Below, piece by piece: positions 10,384 through 19,464 of a DNA stretch of 46,619 nucleotides (the first letter of the stretch is position 1; each line of letters begins with the position of its first letter). The stretch is from positions 1 to 46,619 of the forward strand of contig QCDJ01000010.1 of the NCBI GenBank assembly GCA_003280935.1, given 5' to 3'. The DNA is from Prochlorococcus sp. AG-355-B23. GTDB lineage: Bacteria > Cyanobacteriota > Cyanobacteriia > PCC-6307 > Cyanobiaceae. The notes beneath the pieces are model-generated. The model was not told the DNA's origin. It ran no database searches and worked only from the letters and a program-made list of their open reading frames with translations. The translations under genes were made by a program, and so were the position numbers.

Positions 10384-11181
10384 CTATGAGCAAATAAAAT
10401 TCCATTGTCTCGAGAATGTTTTGCTCCTTCTCCAGGAATTAAATTCATTTTTTAATTTATACGTGCATAAATTTGAGATGTCTATATTTGCATTGGGAAT
10501 GTTCTCATTTAAAAGTTGTCTATAAGCAGATCTTTTCAGATCAAGTTGATTTAAGTTTTGCTCTTTGGAGTGATTTGAAGCACTAAAACAAAAATCTTTT
10601 TCAGCTTTAGTCAAATTGACCGTTATGTTTTTGTTTTCGGCCTTTCTATAAAATTCTTTGAGTGTAATTTTATCAACTAGATAATGTTCCTTCGAAATCG
10701 CTGGTCCTATTGCAACAAGTAAGTTATCTCTAGATGTCCCTAAATTATCGAAAATTTTAACCAGATTTTTTATTATTTTTTTTTCTAAACCTTTTCTTCC
10801 ACAATGCAAGGTTGCTACATTTCTTGTCCTTTTATCTGCAAAAAATATTGGCATACAATCAGCTGTGTAAACCCATAAGTTTTGATTCCATTTATTACCA
10901 ACAAGACCATCTGCATCAGTCTTAATTCCTCCTTCTGAATTTGATCCAAACACTATCAAATTACTGTGAATTTGATTGGTAACACAATTTATATGATTTT
11001 CATTAAAGTGATTTCCTAATAATTGAAGAAATTTCTCAGAACTTGACTTCGTAAAAAATGCATGTTTGAAATTATTTTGACTAAGGATAGGTGATGAATA
11101 ATACTCAAATTTTTTGTTCTGAATAAAAATTTCAGCTTTTGAGAAATATATTTCTTTGTATGGAATATTTCCTGCTCCCAA
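10384..11181 (-). CDS. pgeF: PgeF/YfiH-family purine nucleoside phosphorylase (laccase-domain, DUF152)
   Basis: Members of this family (YfiH, YlmD, LACC1) bind metal with two His and a Cys and act on purine nucleosides; older annotation calls them polyphenol oxidases. The signature residues are visible: His in NQIHSN, Cys in VYTADCMPIFFAD, and His in VATLHCGRKGLEKK. In E. coli the homologue edits mis-built peptidoglycan precursors. Length 265 is normal, though the first ~25 residues are not conserved and the start could be later. It follows the Tab2-like gene by 7 nt, so they are probably cotranscribed. Confidence 0.88.
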   Translation of the reverse strand: MGAGNIPYKEIYFSKAEIFIQNKKFEYYSSPILSQNNFKHAFFTKSSSEKFLQLLGNHFNENHINCVTNQIHSNLIVFGSNSEGGIKTDADGLVGNKWNQNLWVYTADCMPIFFADKRTRNVATLHCGRKGLEKKIIKNLVKIFDNLGTSRDNLLVAIGPAISKEHYLVDKITLKEFYRKAENKNITVNLTKAEKDFCFSASNHSKEQNLNQLDLKRSAYRQLLNENIPNANIDISNLCTYKLKNEFNSWRRSKTFSRQWNFICS

Positions 11182-11188
11182 GATGAAT

Positions 11189-12094
11189 TTATGAAATTAA
11201 TTCAATATCTCTCAATAGCCAGAATCCTGCAAATTTTTCAACGTATGGAGTTGACTGTATGGAAATAAATTGATAACCAAAAGAATTATTTTTATTTTCT
11301 AAAAACTTTGTACTTATAATATTTGCATCTTTTTCTGGTAAATCAGTTACGAGCCACTTATCGTCTTCTGAAGCTTCAAGTATGAGTTGGTTCTTATTAA
11401 TGACTAATTTAATAGGTTCTAAACAACTGAACCATGCAGAAAGTGCTAAAGATCTATCTTTACTAAAAAGTCTTAATCCTGGAACTAAGCAATTATCATC
11501 TAAATCTTGTTGGATTGGGAAAATATCTCCAAATTCCATAGGCCAATTTCCTGCTGATTTTAATTCGCCAATTGATATTTCAGAGATAGTTAAAGCATCT
11601 CCCCTTACTGCTTCTGGTAGAGGTTGAGGAGGATTTTCCATATTAGAAGTAAAAGTAGGAGCTAATACACCTCTTACATAACCTTTTTCCTTTGGATAAA
11701 TCTTTTTTTCAAGAAATTCGATTCTATCTAATAAATCGTAAGTTCTCCTACTTGCAAGAGCCTCAATACTTACGGCCTCCAGTGATTTCTTAATGATCGA
11801 TTTCATTGACGACCTCCAGAATCGAACTATTGAAGGTTTAGACCACCCTTGTTTTCTTGCTTCACTTATTGCTTCATTTAGTGCCTTTGTAAGCCATACT
11901 GAATTAACTTCATTGGCAGGGCATTTTTTATTCCAAAAAAATATATCATCTGTCTTATAACTTCTTTTAGAGCAAATAATTAACTCCCATCTTTTTTTTC
12001 CATTTGATTCAATAATTGGTCTTGAGTAAAAGTCTAATTCCCAATCTGAAATTTTTAATTTAATACTCGACTCCATTTCTTTATTGCTGTTCAT
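11189..12094 (-). CDS. Tab2/Atab2-family RNA-binding protein
   Basis: The N-terminus after residue 10 matches the Tab2 family (DUF1092): WELDFYSRPI followed by KKRWELIICS. Further family-like segments include EAISEARKQGWSKPSIVRFWR and the later GLRLFSKDRSLALSAWFS. In Chlamydomonas and Arabidopsis these proteins bind photosystem mRNAs (psaB, psbA) and promote their translation; the cyanobacterial role is less defined. Its ATG overlaps the stop of the S1-like gene (ATGA at 12091-12094), so the two are translationally coupled, supporting an RNA-related role. 301 residues is near the family norm. Confidence 0.85.
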   Translation of the reverse strand: MNSNKEMESSIKLKISDWELDFYSRPIIESNGKKRWELIICSKRSYKTDDIFFWNKKCPANEVNSVWLTKALNEAISEARKQGWSKPSIVRFWRSSMKSIIKKSLEAVSIEALASRRTYDLLDRIEFLEKKIYPKEKGYVRGVLAPTFTSNMENPPQPLPEAVRGDALTISEISIGELKSAGNWPMEFGDIFPIQQDLDDNCLVPGLRLFSKDRSLALSAWFSCLEPIKLVINKNQLILEASEDDKWLVTDLPEKDANIISTKFLENKNNSFGYQFISIQSTPYVEKFAGFWLLRDIELIS

Positions 12095-13293
12095 TTGTCT
12101 AGTTCTTTTTTATTAAAGAGTGTTTTAGTTTTTAGTGCTCTTTCTGCGGCCTCTTGCATAACCTTTTGCTTATCAATAATTAATTCTCCCGCAGAGTTTT
12201 CTAGGAGTGCTGTATTGAGGCCAATGCGTCCTTTTTCGAGGTCAATTTCAGATATTAAAGCTTTTATAATTTCACCTTCTCTAAAAACTTCTCTTAAAGA
12301 ACGAATCGATCCATTTGTTAGTGAGGATTGATGAAGAAGTCCACTAGCACCACCTAAATCAATAAAAAAGCCATATGGTTTTACAGCTAAAACTTCTCCT
12401 TCGATTAATTGACCTAATTCTAGACTTGTAAGTTTAGAGACTATAGATGCTTTCTTTTCAGAGAGAACTAATTTTCTGGATTCTGGGTTCACCTCAAGAA
12501 AGGCTACTTTTAGAGTTTTGCCAACAAAAGATTGATAATCTTGCCCATCTTCAAGTTGGGATCTTGGGATGAATCCTCTCAATCCATCTACATCGCACGT
12601 AAGCCCTCCTCTGTTAAATCCATTAATTAAAACGTCAATTAATTCTCCCTTTTTTGCAAAATTTGATACTTTCTCCCAACTTTTCCTGAGAATTAACGCC
12701 CGAGCACTCACTGTTACCATCCCGTCAGCATTTTGTTCTTTTATAACCAAAACTTCCATTTCAAGGCCTATAGAAAACCTTTCTTTAAAGTTAGTTATGA
12801 CACCCAACCCACATTCTTTTTTAGGCATGTAACCAGGTGCTTTCCCACCAATGTCAACATATAGTCCATCACTTTCGATCGCTATAACCTTACCTGAAAT
12901 TGTTTCTCCAGTAGCCCCAATTGGCTCATTTGCGTTTAAAGCTTCCAAAAAAGCACTTTCATCAAAATCGAATTCATCAACTGTTCTTTCAAATTTAAAA
13001 TCTTTATTTTGCTCAGTAAAATTAAGGGGTCTATTTAAGTCTTGTTGAGAAATATCAAAAGCTTTGATGCTTTCATTAGTGTCCTCAATTTCTTTTACTG
13101 GATGATCTTTAATGATTTGAGGTTTGATTGCAATATTTTCTTTTTTAATATCTTCTTGCAAATTATTTTGCTCATTATGAATTTCTTGAGATTTTTTTTG
13201 AGAATCTTTCTTGCTTATGTGAAGTACCTGAAGAGGTTTTTTATTGCCCTTTGGTTGGATATCATCTTGGGCATTTTTATTACTGACTCCCAT
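12091..13293 (-). CDS. rps1B: S1-domain RNA-binding protein, cyanobacterial S1 homologue B
   Basis: Three S1 (OB-fold) repeats are seen at about residues 129-200, 215-283 and 293-362, each with the glycine-rich strand pattern (for example GLYVDIGGKAPGYMPK and GFFIDLGGASGLLH). The first 125 residues are charged and low in complexity, which is unlike standard ribosomal S1. At 400 residues it fits the second S1 paralogue of cyanobacteria (S1B/Nbp1). It probably binds mRNA; a direct ribosomal role is not certain. It is first in a coupled set with the Tab2-like and PgeF-like genes, and is divergent from the creatininase gene. Confidence 0.9.
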   Translation of the reverse strand: MGVSNKNAQDDIQPKGNKKPLQVLHISKKDSQKKSQEIHNEQNNLQEDIKKENIAIKPQIIKDHPVKEIEDTNESIKAFDISQQDLNRPLNFTEQNKDFKFERTVDEFDFDESAFLEALNANEPIGATGETISGKVIAIESDGLYVDIGGKAPGYMPKKECGLGVITNFKERFSIGLEMEVLVIKEQNADGMVTVSARALILRKSWEKVSNFAKKGELIDVLINGFNRGGLTCDVDGLRGFIPRSQLEDGQDYQSFVGKTLKVAFLEVNPESRKLVLSEKKASIVSKLTSLELGQLIEGEVLAVKPYGFFIDLGGASGLLHQSSLTNGSIRSLREVFREGEIIKALISEIDLEKGRIGLNTALLENSAGELIIDKQKVMQEAAERALKTKTLFNKKELDK

Positions 13294-13321
13294 CGTAGGT
13301 AAAATAAGAATAATTAATTAT

Positions 13322-13340
13322 TAACATACTCTAAATGTTA
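13322..13340. promoter_or_regulatory. Inverted repeat between S1-like and creatininase genes
   Basis: TAACAT and ATGTTA form a perfect 6-bp inverted repeat with a 7-nt spacer in the 66-nt divergent gap. The spacing and position suit an operator for either gene, but chance cannot be excluded in AT-rich DNA. Confidence 0.3.
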
Positions 13341-13359
13341 GTACTCAAAATTAAAATTA

Positions 13360-14154
13360 ATGAACTTTAAACCAATACCTAATAAATTTGAATATTTAAA
13401 TTGGCAAGAAATTGAGAGTATTGCAAAAGAAAAAAGATCAACAGTGATTTGGCCATTCGGTGCTGTTGAGCAACATGGACCGCATTTGCCTCTTGCTACA
13501 GATAGTATTTTTGTTGATGAAATTATTAGTGAAGTTTTAAAATTATTTTCTGACGATATTCCATTAAAAAAACTCCCAACTCAATATATTGGTTTTTCAC
13601 CAGAACATAAGGGTTTTGCCGGGACAATTTCACTTTCCTCAAATTTAATAACTTCAATGATTAAGGAAGTCGGAGGTCAATTATCTGAAATGGGTTTCAA
13701 AAGATTGATATTAATTAATGGTCATGGAGGTCAAATCTCGCTACTTAATACAGCGGCAAGAGAGCTAAGAAGTTTCTCTCCAGAAATGGCAGTTTTCCCT
13801 TGTTTTTTATGGAGTGGTGTTAATGGATTAAGTGATTTGTTAACAAAAACTGAGATCAAGGATGGGCTTCATGCTTCTTTAGCCGAAACAAGTTTGATGC
13901 TCGCTTTAAAACCAGAATTAGTAGGCGATGAACGCCCAAATGATGGCATTAAAGGAAAGATCCCAGAAGGCTGGAGTTTAGAGGGAAATGCGCCTACTGC
14001 TTGGCTTACTAAAGACTTCAGTAAATCAGGTGTTATAGGGGATAGCACAGGAGCAAATGAGTCTTTAGGAAAAAATTTAAAGGAATTATTGATTAATCAT
14101 TGGTTCAAATTGATTACGAATCTGATGCAATCAGATTGGCCAAGCAATTCTTAA
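13360..14154 (+). CDS. Creatininase-family amidohydrolase
   Basis: The family metal-binding pattern is evident: VIWPFGAVEQHGPHLPLATD (Glu, His and Asp ligands, residues 29-48), INGHGGQ at about residue 119 (His ligand), and a later Glu in LAETSLMLAL. The fold hydrolyses cyclic or linear amides (creatinine, FAPy intermediates and others), and the substrate cannot be told from sequence. Creatinine metabolism is unlikely in this organism; a role in nucleotide or cofactor turnover is conceivable. Length 264 is standard. It is followed after 110 nt by the alkane pair, with a perfect TATAAT between. Confidence 0.9.
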   Translation: MNFKPIPNKFEYLNWQEIESIAKEKRSTVIWPFGAVEQHGPHLPLATDSIFVDEIISEVLKLFSDDIPLKKLPTQYIGFSPEHKGFAGTISLSSNLITSMIKEVGGQLSEMGFKRLILINGHGGQISLLNTAARELRSFSPEMAVFPCFLWSGVNGLSDLLTKTEIKDGLHASLAETSLMLALKPELVGDERPNDGIKGKIPEGWSLEGNAPTAWLTKDFSKSGVIGDSTGANESLGKNLKELLINHWFKLITNLMQSDWPSNS

Positions 14155-14219
14155 AAAGTTTAAGTAAAAAATGTGACTTTACAATTGAAACTATTTTCAT
14201 GATATTTAAATAAACTCAC

Positions 14220-14225
14220 TATAAT
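14220..14225 (+). promoter_or_regulatory. -10 element for the aldehyde-deformylating oxygenase gene
   Basis: A perfect TATAAT 40 nt before the ATG at 14265 predicts a leader of about 30 nt. No convincing -35 is visible. The site would leave only a few bases before the earlier ATG at 14238, supporting the later start. Confidence 0.45.
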
Positions 14226-14264
14226 CATATAAAATTAATGCATACTGAGCTAAAGATTACTGAC

Positions 14265-14993
14265 ATGCAAACTCTAGAATCAAATAAAAAAACTATTGAA
14301 GAATCGATTAATCCGATTTCTTTAGAGTTGCCCGACTTCTCTACAGATTCTTATAAGGATGCATACAGCAGAATAAATGCAATTGTTATAGAGGGAGAGC
14401 AAGAGGCTCATGATAATTACATTTCAATTGCAACTTTAATACCAAATGAGTTGGAGGAGTTAACTAAATTGGCGAGAATGGAAATGAAACATAAAAAAGG
14501 CTTTACTGCCTGTGGAAGAAATTTAGGAGTAGAAGCTGATATGGAATTTGCAAAGAAATTCTTTTCTAAATTACATGGAAATTTCCAAATTGCTCTTGAA
14601 AAAGGAAACCTAACAACATGTCTTTTAATACAAGCTATCTTAATCGAAGCATTCGCAATTTCTGCTTATAACGTCTATATAAGAGTTGCTGATCCTTTTG
14701 CAAGAAAAATAACAGAGGGAGTAGTTAAAGATGAATATCTTCACTTAAATTATGGTCAAGAATGGCTTAAAGAGAATTTATCTTCTTGTAAAGAGGAATT
14801 AATGAAAGCTAATAAGGTTAACCTTCCCTTAATTAAAAAGATGTTGGATGAAGTAGCAGAAGATGCATCAGTGTTGGCAATGGACAAAGAAGAATTAATG
14901 GAAGAATTTATGATTGCTTATCAAGATACATTGATGGAAATTGGTTTAGATAATAGAGAAATTGCAAGAATGGCTATGGCAGCTATCGTTTAA
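14265..14993 (+). CDS. ado: Aldehyde-deformylating oxygenase (cyanobacterial alkane synthase)
   Basis: ADO converts fatty aldehydes to Cn-1 alkanes and formate at a ferritin-like di-iron site. Numbered from the chosen ATG, all six iron ligands are present: Glu45, Glu73, His76 (MEMKHKKG), Glu128, Glu157 and His160 (KDEYLHLNYG). They fall on the positions known for the Prochlorococcus MIT9313 enzyme. The frame opens at an ATG at 14238, but homologues start at MQTLES, so 14265 is used, giving 242 residues. The partner reductase follows after 108 nt. Pentadecane from this route is common in marine picocyanobacteria. Confidence 0.96.
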   Translation: MQTLESNKKTIEESINPISLELPDFSTDSYKDAYSRINAIVIEGEQEAHDNYISIATLIPNELEELTKLARMEMKHKKGFTACGRNLGVEADMEFAKKFFSKLHGNFQIALEKGNLTTCLLIQAILIEAFAISAYNVYIRVADPFARKITEGVVKDEYLHLNYGQEWLKENLSSCKEELMKANKVNLPLIKKMLDEVAEDASVLAMDKEELMEEFMIAYQDTLMEIGLDNREIARMAMAAIV

Positions 14994-15005
14994 TCCCAGT
15001 TTTAC

Positions 15006-15040
15006 TTAATTAAGCTTTTTAATAATTAATCTTTCTTTTT
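15006..15040 (+). terminator. Weak AT hairpin with T-rich tail between ado and aar
   Basis: TTAATTA and TAATTAA form a perfect 7-bp stem with a 10-nt loop, followed by a T-rich stretch ending in TTTTT. It has no G-C pairs in the stem, so termination would be partial at best. Confidence 0.3.
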
Positions 15041-15101
15041 AAGTAGTTACCTCTGTGCTATTGTTCATAACAATGTATAGAAATCATTAATAAATTTTTA
15101 A

Positions 15102-16142
15102 ATGTTTGGGTTAATAGGCCACTCAACTAGTTTTGAAGATGCAAAAAGAAAAGCTTCGTTACTAGGTTTTGATCATATAGCCGATGGCGACCTGGATGTT
15201 TGGTGTACAGCTCCTCCTCAATTGGTTGAGAATGTAGAAGTTAAGAGTGCTACTGGAATATCCATTGAAGGCTCCTACATAGATTCTTGCTTTGTTCCTG
15301 AAATGCTTTCTAGGTTTAAAACCGCCAGAAGAAAAGTTCTAAATGCTATGGAACTAGCTCAGAAAAAAGGGATTAATATTACCGCTTTAGGGGGATTTAC
15401 TTCTATTATTTTCGAGAATTTTAATCTTTTACAGCATAAACAAATTAGAAATACAGCATTAGAGTGGGAAAGGTTTACTACTGGAAATACTCATACCGCC
15501 TGGGTTATTTGTAAGCAACTAGAGATAAATGCGCCTCGCATTGGGATAGACCTTAAAAAAGCAACTGTTGCTGTAATTGGTGCTACAGGTGATATTGGTA
15601 GTGCTGTTTGTAGGTGGCTTATGAATAAAACTGGGATTTCAGAACTTCTTATGGTAGCAAGACAACAAGAACCATTAGCGCTGTTGCAAAAAGAATTAGA
15701 TGGTGGCACCATAACGAGCTTAGATGAGGCATTGCCTCAGGCGGATATTGTTGTGTGGGTTGCAAGTATGCCTAAAACTATTGAAATTGATACTGATAAC
15801 TTAAAAAAACCATGTTTAATGATTGATGGTGGATACCCTAAAAATCTTGATGAGAAATTTCAGGGTGAAAATATTTATGTTTTAAAAGGGGGTATAGTAG
15901 AGTTTTTCAATGATATTGGTTGGAATATGATGGAACTTGCGGAAATGCAAAACCCTCAGCGAGAGATGTTTGCTTGCTTTGCAGAAGCTATGATTTTAGA
16001 ATTTGAAAAGTGTCATACAAACTTTAGTTGGGGAAGAAATAACATTTCCCTTGAAAAGATGGAATTTATTGGGGCAGCTTCCTTAAAGCATGGTTTTTCC
16101 GCAATTGGACTTGATAAGCAGCCTAAAGTATTAACTGTCTAA
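15102..16142 (+). CDS. aar: Long-chain acyl-ACP reductase (aldehyde-forming)
   Basis: AAR reduces acyl-ACP to the fatty aldehyde used by ADO, through a Cys thioester and NADPH. The Rossmann motif [15 protein letters not shown] spans residues 158-172. Cys292 in MFACFAEAM corresponds to the active-site Cys described in the Synechococcus enzyme. Length 346 is typical. It sits between ado and accA; only 3 nt separate it from accA, so the reductase and the first step of fatty-acid synthesis are probably on one transcript. Confidence 0.96.
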   Translation: MFGLIGHSTSFEDAKRKASLLGFDHIADGDLDVWCTAPPQLVENVEVKSATGISIEGSYIDSCFVPEMLSRFKTARRKVLNAMELAQKKGINITALGGFTSIIFENFNLLQHKQIRNTALEWERFTTGNTHTAWVICKQLEINAPRIGIDLKKATVAVIGATGDIGSAVCRWLMNKTGISELLMVARQQEPLALLQKELDGGTITSLDEALPQADIVVWVASMPKTIEIDTDNLKKPCLMIDGGYPKNLDEKFQGENIYVLKGGIVEFFNDIGWNMMELAEMQNPQREMFACFAEAMILEFEKCHTNFSWGRNNISLEKMEFIGAASLKHGFSAIGLDKQPKVLTV

Positions 16143-16145
16143 ATT

Positions 16146-17153
16146 ATGGCTAAACGTTACCTCCTTGATTTTGAAAAGCCTCTTGTTGAACTTGAGAAGC
16201 AGATAGAGCAAATTAAAGAATTAGCTCGAGATTCAGAGGTAGATGTTAGTCAACAGCTTCTACAGCTTGAAACCTTAGCTGCTAGGAGAAGAGAAGAAAT
16301 ATTTAAATCTCTCACCCCTGCTCAAAAGATTCAGGTAGCTAGACATCCTCAAAGACCAAGTACTTTGGACTTTGTTCAAATGTTTTGTGATGACTGGATC
16401 GAATTACATGGAGACAGAAATGGTGGCGATGATATGGCACTAATTGGGGGGATAGGGTCGATAAATAATAGACCAGTTTTGATGTTAGGTCATCAGAAAG
16501 GAAGGGACACAAAAGAAAATGTTGTAAGAAACTTTGGGATGGCAAAACCAGGAGGTTATAGAAAAGCTCTTAGATTAATGCAGCATGCAAATAGATTCTC
16601 TTTGCCAATTCTTACATTTATTGATACTCCTGGAGCTTATGCTGGTTTAAAAGCTGAAGAACAAGGTCAAGGGGAAGCGATTGCAAGAAACCTTCGAGAG
16701 ATGTTTGGATTGAAAGTTCCAATTGTTGCTACTGTCATTGGAGAAGGAGGTTCAGGCGGTGCACTTGGAATAGGTGTTGCCGATAGGTTACTAATGTTTG
16801 AACACAGTGTTTACACAGTTGCTAGTCCGGAAGCATGCGCATCAATTTTGTGGAGAGATGCTGCGAAGGCCCCAGAAGCAGCAACAGCACTTAAAATTAC
16901 AGGTAAAGATTTACTTAAATTAGGAATAATAGATGAGGTATTACCAGAACCCTCTGGAGGGAATAATTGGGCTCCTCTAGATGCTGGCAACACACTAAAA
17001 GAGGCAATTGAAAAACACCTTAATGCTTTAATGCAAATGCCTGAAGACGAATTAATTGAGGAAAGATACAAAAAGTTTAGGGTTTTAGGTAAATTTATCG
17101 AAGCAAATAATATTGAAGAGATTTATAGCGAAATCCCCCAAAAAACGGAATAA
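16146..17153 (+). CDS. accA: Acetyl-CoA carboxylase carboxyltransferase subunit alpha
   Basis: AccA with AccD transfers CO2 from carboxybiotin to acetyl-CoA, making malonyl-CoA for fatty-acid synthesis. The crotonase-like fold shows the oxyanion-hole region [17 protein letters not shown], then [12 protein letters not shown] and [13 protein letters not shown]. Length 335 is slightly longer than the E. coli protein, as usual in cyanobacteria. It follows aar by 3 nt and precedes the SDR gene by 1 nt, which implies an operon. Confidence 0.97.
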   Translation: MAKRYLLDFEKPLVELEKQIEQIKELARDSEVDVSQQLLQLETLAARRREEIFKSLTPAQKIQVARHPQRPSTLDFVQMFCDDWIELHGDRNGGDDMALIGGIGSINNRPVLMLGHQKGRDTKENVVRNFGMAKPGGYRKALRLMQHANRFSLPILTFIDTPGAYAGLKAEEQGQGEAIARNLREMFGLKVPIVATVIGEGGSGGALGIGVADRLLMFEHSVYTVASPEACASILWRDAAKAPEAATALKITGKDLLKLGIIDEVLPEPSGGNNWAPLDAGNTLKEAIEKHLNALMQMPEDELIEERYKKFRVLGKFIEANNIEEIYSEIPQKTE

Positions 17154-17154
17154 A

Positions 17155-17862
17155 TTGAAACTAGCTTTTATAACGGGTGCTACGAAAGGTATTGGTAGAT
17201 CGACAGCAATTACTTTTGCAAATGCTGGCTGGGATTTAATTTTACTCTCCAGGAATATGGATTTAATGGAGAAACTAAAGAGCGAGCTGTTGACCACTAA
17301 AGCAAAAATTAACCTAGTAAAATGTGATTTATCTAATCCTCTAGAAATAAACCATTGTGTTAAAGAAGCAATTGAGAAGTATGGGTGCCCTTCAGTATTG
17401 ATAAATAATGCTGGTTGTGCATTTAATGGTCCTTTAGTTGAAATGGATTTAGGCCAATGGGAACAAACTATTCAAATAAACCTCACAAGTGTTTTTCAAA
17501 TTTGCAGTTCAATAATTCCTAACATGAGAAAAAATGGGGGATTAGTCATTAACGTAAGTAGCCATGCTTCTTATAATGCATTTCCCCAATGGGGAGCATA
17601 TTGTATTTCAAAATCTGCACTAGCTATGTTTACTAAATGCTTGAGGGAAGAGGAGAGGTCTAATTCAATCAGAGCCTGCACAATAACTTTAGGTTCAGTA
17701 AACACTCCTCTTTGGGACTCAGAATCTATCAATGCTGATTTTGATAGAACTTCTATGCTCTCCTCCAGCGAAGTATCAGATACTATTCTCTATATGGCTC
17801 AACAACCTGAATCACAACTGATTGAAGACTTGACTTTAATGCCATCTGGAGGAGCTTTTTAA
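17155..17862 (+). CDS. Short-chain dehydrogenase/reductase
   Basis: The classical SDR pattern is complete: the cofactor loop TGATKGIGRS near residues 7-16, NNAG in mid-protein, a Ser strand VINVSSHAS, and the catalytic YCISK. The frame is open to a TTG at 17113 inside accA, but the TTG at 17155, two bases after the accA stop, places the first strand (KLAFITGA) at the usual distance. The product is then 235 residues. Substrate is unknown; its position in the aar-accA run makes a fatty-acyl or related carbonyl substrate possible, but that is inference from location only. Confidence 0.85.
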   Translation: MKLAFITGATKGIGRSTAITFANAGWDLILLSRNMDLMEKLKSELLTTKAKINLVKCDLSNPLEINHCVKEAIEKYGCPSVLINNAGCAFNGPLVEMDLGQWEQTIQINLTSVFQICSSIIPNMRKNGGLVINVSSHASYNAFPQWGAYCISKSALAMFTKCLREEERSNSIRACTITLGSVNTPLWDSESINADFDRTSMLSSSEVSDTILYMAQQPESQLIEDLTLMPSGGAF

Positions 17863-17938
17863 ACATTCTTTTTCTTTTCTAAATCCTCAAAAAGTGATTT
17901 TTTTTAGAGCTCCGTGAACCCGATTAAACAAGAGAATG

Positions 17939-17947
17939 TGATATAGT
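17939..17947 (+). promoter_or_regulatory. Extended -10 element upstream of folE
   Basis: TGATATAGT fits an extended -10 (TG-n-TATAnT), 69 nt before the folE ATG, in the 153-nt gap after the SDR gene. This suggests folE has its own promoter. Confidence 0.4.
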
Positions 17948-18015
17948 GTATAAGCAATTAAGCTTTTGGAAGATACAGTTAATTAAGTTGCGTACAATTT
18001 TCTGTCAACAATTTT

Positions 18016-18756
18016 ATGACCTCTACATTACCCAACGATAATATTAGAAACTTTGACGACCAGATTACTAATAAATTAATCTCCGAAATTATAAGAGACA
18101 GAATCAAGAATTCTGGAACTAGGTTTAGCGCCAACGATAATATCGCAGATTTCATAAACCCTGGAGAATTAGAGATTTTAGAAAGAGAAGTTGCCTCAAG
18201 AGTTAAGGACTTACTAAAATCCCTCATAATAGATGTTGAGAATGATCATAATACTCAAGAAACTGCTGAAAGAGTTTCAAAAATGTATTTAAATGAAGTT
18301 TTTAAAGGCAGATATCATCAACAACCTAAAGTTACAAGTTTTCCCAATGACAAGAATCTCGATGAGATTTATACAGTCGGTCCAATTTCTGTTAGATCTG
18401 CATGTTCGCATCACTTAGTTCCAATTCTAGGAGAGTGTTGGATAGGTATTAAACCTGGTAATAAAGTCATAGGACTTTCAAAATTTGCGAGAGTTGCTGA
18501 TTGGGTTTTTTCAAGACCTCATATTCAGGAAGAAGCTGTAATGATACTTGCAGATGAAATCGAAAAACTATGTGAACCTAAAGGTTTAGGTATTATTGTA
18601 AAGGCCCAACATTATTGTATGAAGTGGAGGGGAGTCAAAGAACCAAATACAAGTATGATTAATTCTGTGGTGAGGGGAGATTTTAGACACGATTTAAGTT
18701 TAAAACAAGAATTTTTTGAGCTTGTGAAACAGCAGTCTGCTACTAATAATTACTAA
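18016..18756 (+). CDS. folE: GTP cyclohydrolase I
   Basis: FolE opens GTP to 7,8-dihydroneopterin triphosphate, the first step of folate and pterin synthesis. The zinc site and active site are evident in VRSACSHHLVPILGE (Cys and His ligands), and AQHYCMKWRGVK supplies the later Cys. About 60 extra N-terminal residues precede the core relative to E. coli FolE, giving 246 in total. It converges with trpF, and the two stop codons overlap by 4 nt. Confidence 0.95.
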   Translation: MTSTLPNDNIRNFDDQITNKLISEIIRDRIKNSGTRFSANDNIADFINPGELEILEREVASRVKDLLKSLIIDVENDHNTQETAERVSKMYLNEVFKGRYHQQPKVTSFPNDKNLDEIYTVGPISVRSACSHHLVPILGECWIGIKPGNKVIGLSKFARVADWVFSRPHIQEEAVMILADEIEKLCEPKGLGIIVKAQHYCMKWRGVKEPNTSMINSVVRGDFRHDLSLKQEFFELVKQQSATNNY

Positions 18757-19424
18757 TACCTTTTTAAAAACTTAAAAAATTCTTCTGTTTTTTTTATATC
18801 TTTTAGACCTGGAGAAATCTCAATACTACTAGAAATATCTAGCCCATCAGGTTTGATATCTGTAAGGATTTCATCAATCCATTCAATTGATATACCCCCG
18901 GCTAACCACCAAGGCTTGCTAAATTGCAGATTTTTTAAGTAAGTAGATTTTATTTTTTTTCCTGAACCTCCATAAGTTTCTTTATTCCAAGAATCAAGTA
19001 GTATCGCATCTACAATATCCTCAAAAGGTTTGATTTTGTCTATGTCCTTTTCCGTTTTTATTCTAAAAGCCTTCCATAAACCAATATTGGGAATTTTTTC
19101 CCTTATATTTTTGCAGTAATCAATATCTTCATCTCCATGTAATTGAATGATTGTTTCACTTGGGTTTCCTAAGAAATTTTTAATAATTAAGTCTATTGGA
19201 CAATTTTGTACAACTGATACCCTCTCGATGTTTGGATACAACCTTTCTACTGTTTTAAAAATTTTTTTCTTAATTTCAGCTGAGATATATCTTGGTGACT
19301 CTTCCACTGAAATAATCCCTATAGCATGCGCTCCTAATTTTGCGATTTGAAGAGCTTGTTCTTCAGAAGTTAGCCCACAAATTTTAACTAAAGGATTAGT
19401 CTTGGGCATATCATTAGCCTGCAT
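18753..19424 (-). CDS. trpF: Phosphoribosylanthranilate isomerase
   Basis: TrpF performs the Amadori rearrangement in tryptophan synthesis on a TIM barrel. The N-terminal catalytic Cys is in LVKICGLTSEEQA, IIQLHGDED follows in mid-protein, and the phosphate-binding end is WWLAGGIS with DGLDISSSIE near the C-terminus. Length is 223 from the ATG at 19424; an ATG five codons later is equally plausible. It overlaps folE tail to tail and is divergent from the protease gene, with 40 nt between. Confidence 0.95.
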   Translation of the reverse strand: MQANDMPKTNPLVKICGLTSEEQALQIAKLGAHAIGIISVEESPRYISAEIKKKIFKTVERLYPNIERVSVVQNCPIDLIIKNFLGNPSETIIQLHGDEDIDYCKNIREKIPNIGLWKAFRIKTEKDIDKIKPFEDIVDAILLDSWNKETYGGSGKKIKSTYLKNLQFSKPWWLAGGISIEWIDEILTDIKPDGLDISSSIEISPGLKDIKKTEEFFKFLKRY

Positions 19425-19464
19425 GTAAGATTAATATTATTGCTAAATATAGCGGAGATTATTT

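Noticed and set aside
12095..13302. Several plus-strand open frames opposite the S1-like gene
   Set aside because: They are antisense shadows with low-complexity products and no start signals.
17113..17154. Earlier TTG start of the SDR gene inside accA
   Set aside because: It adds a basic extension not seen in SDRs, while the TTG at 17155 begins right at the first beta-strand.
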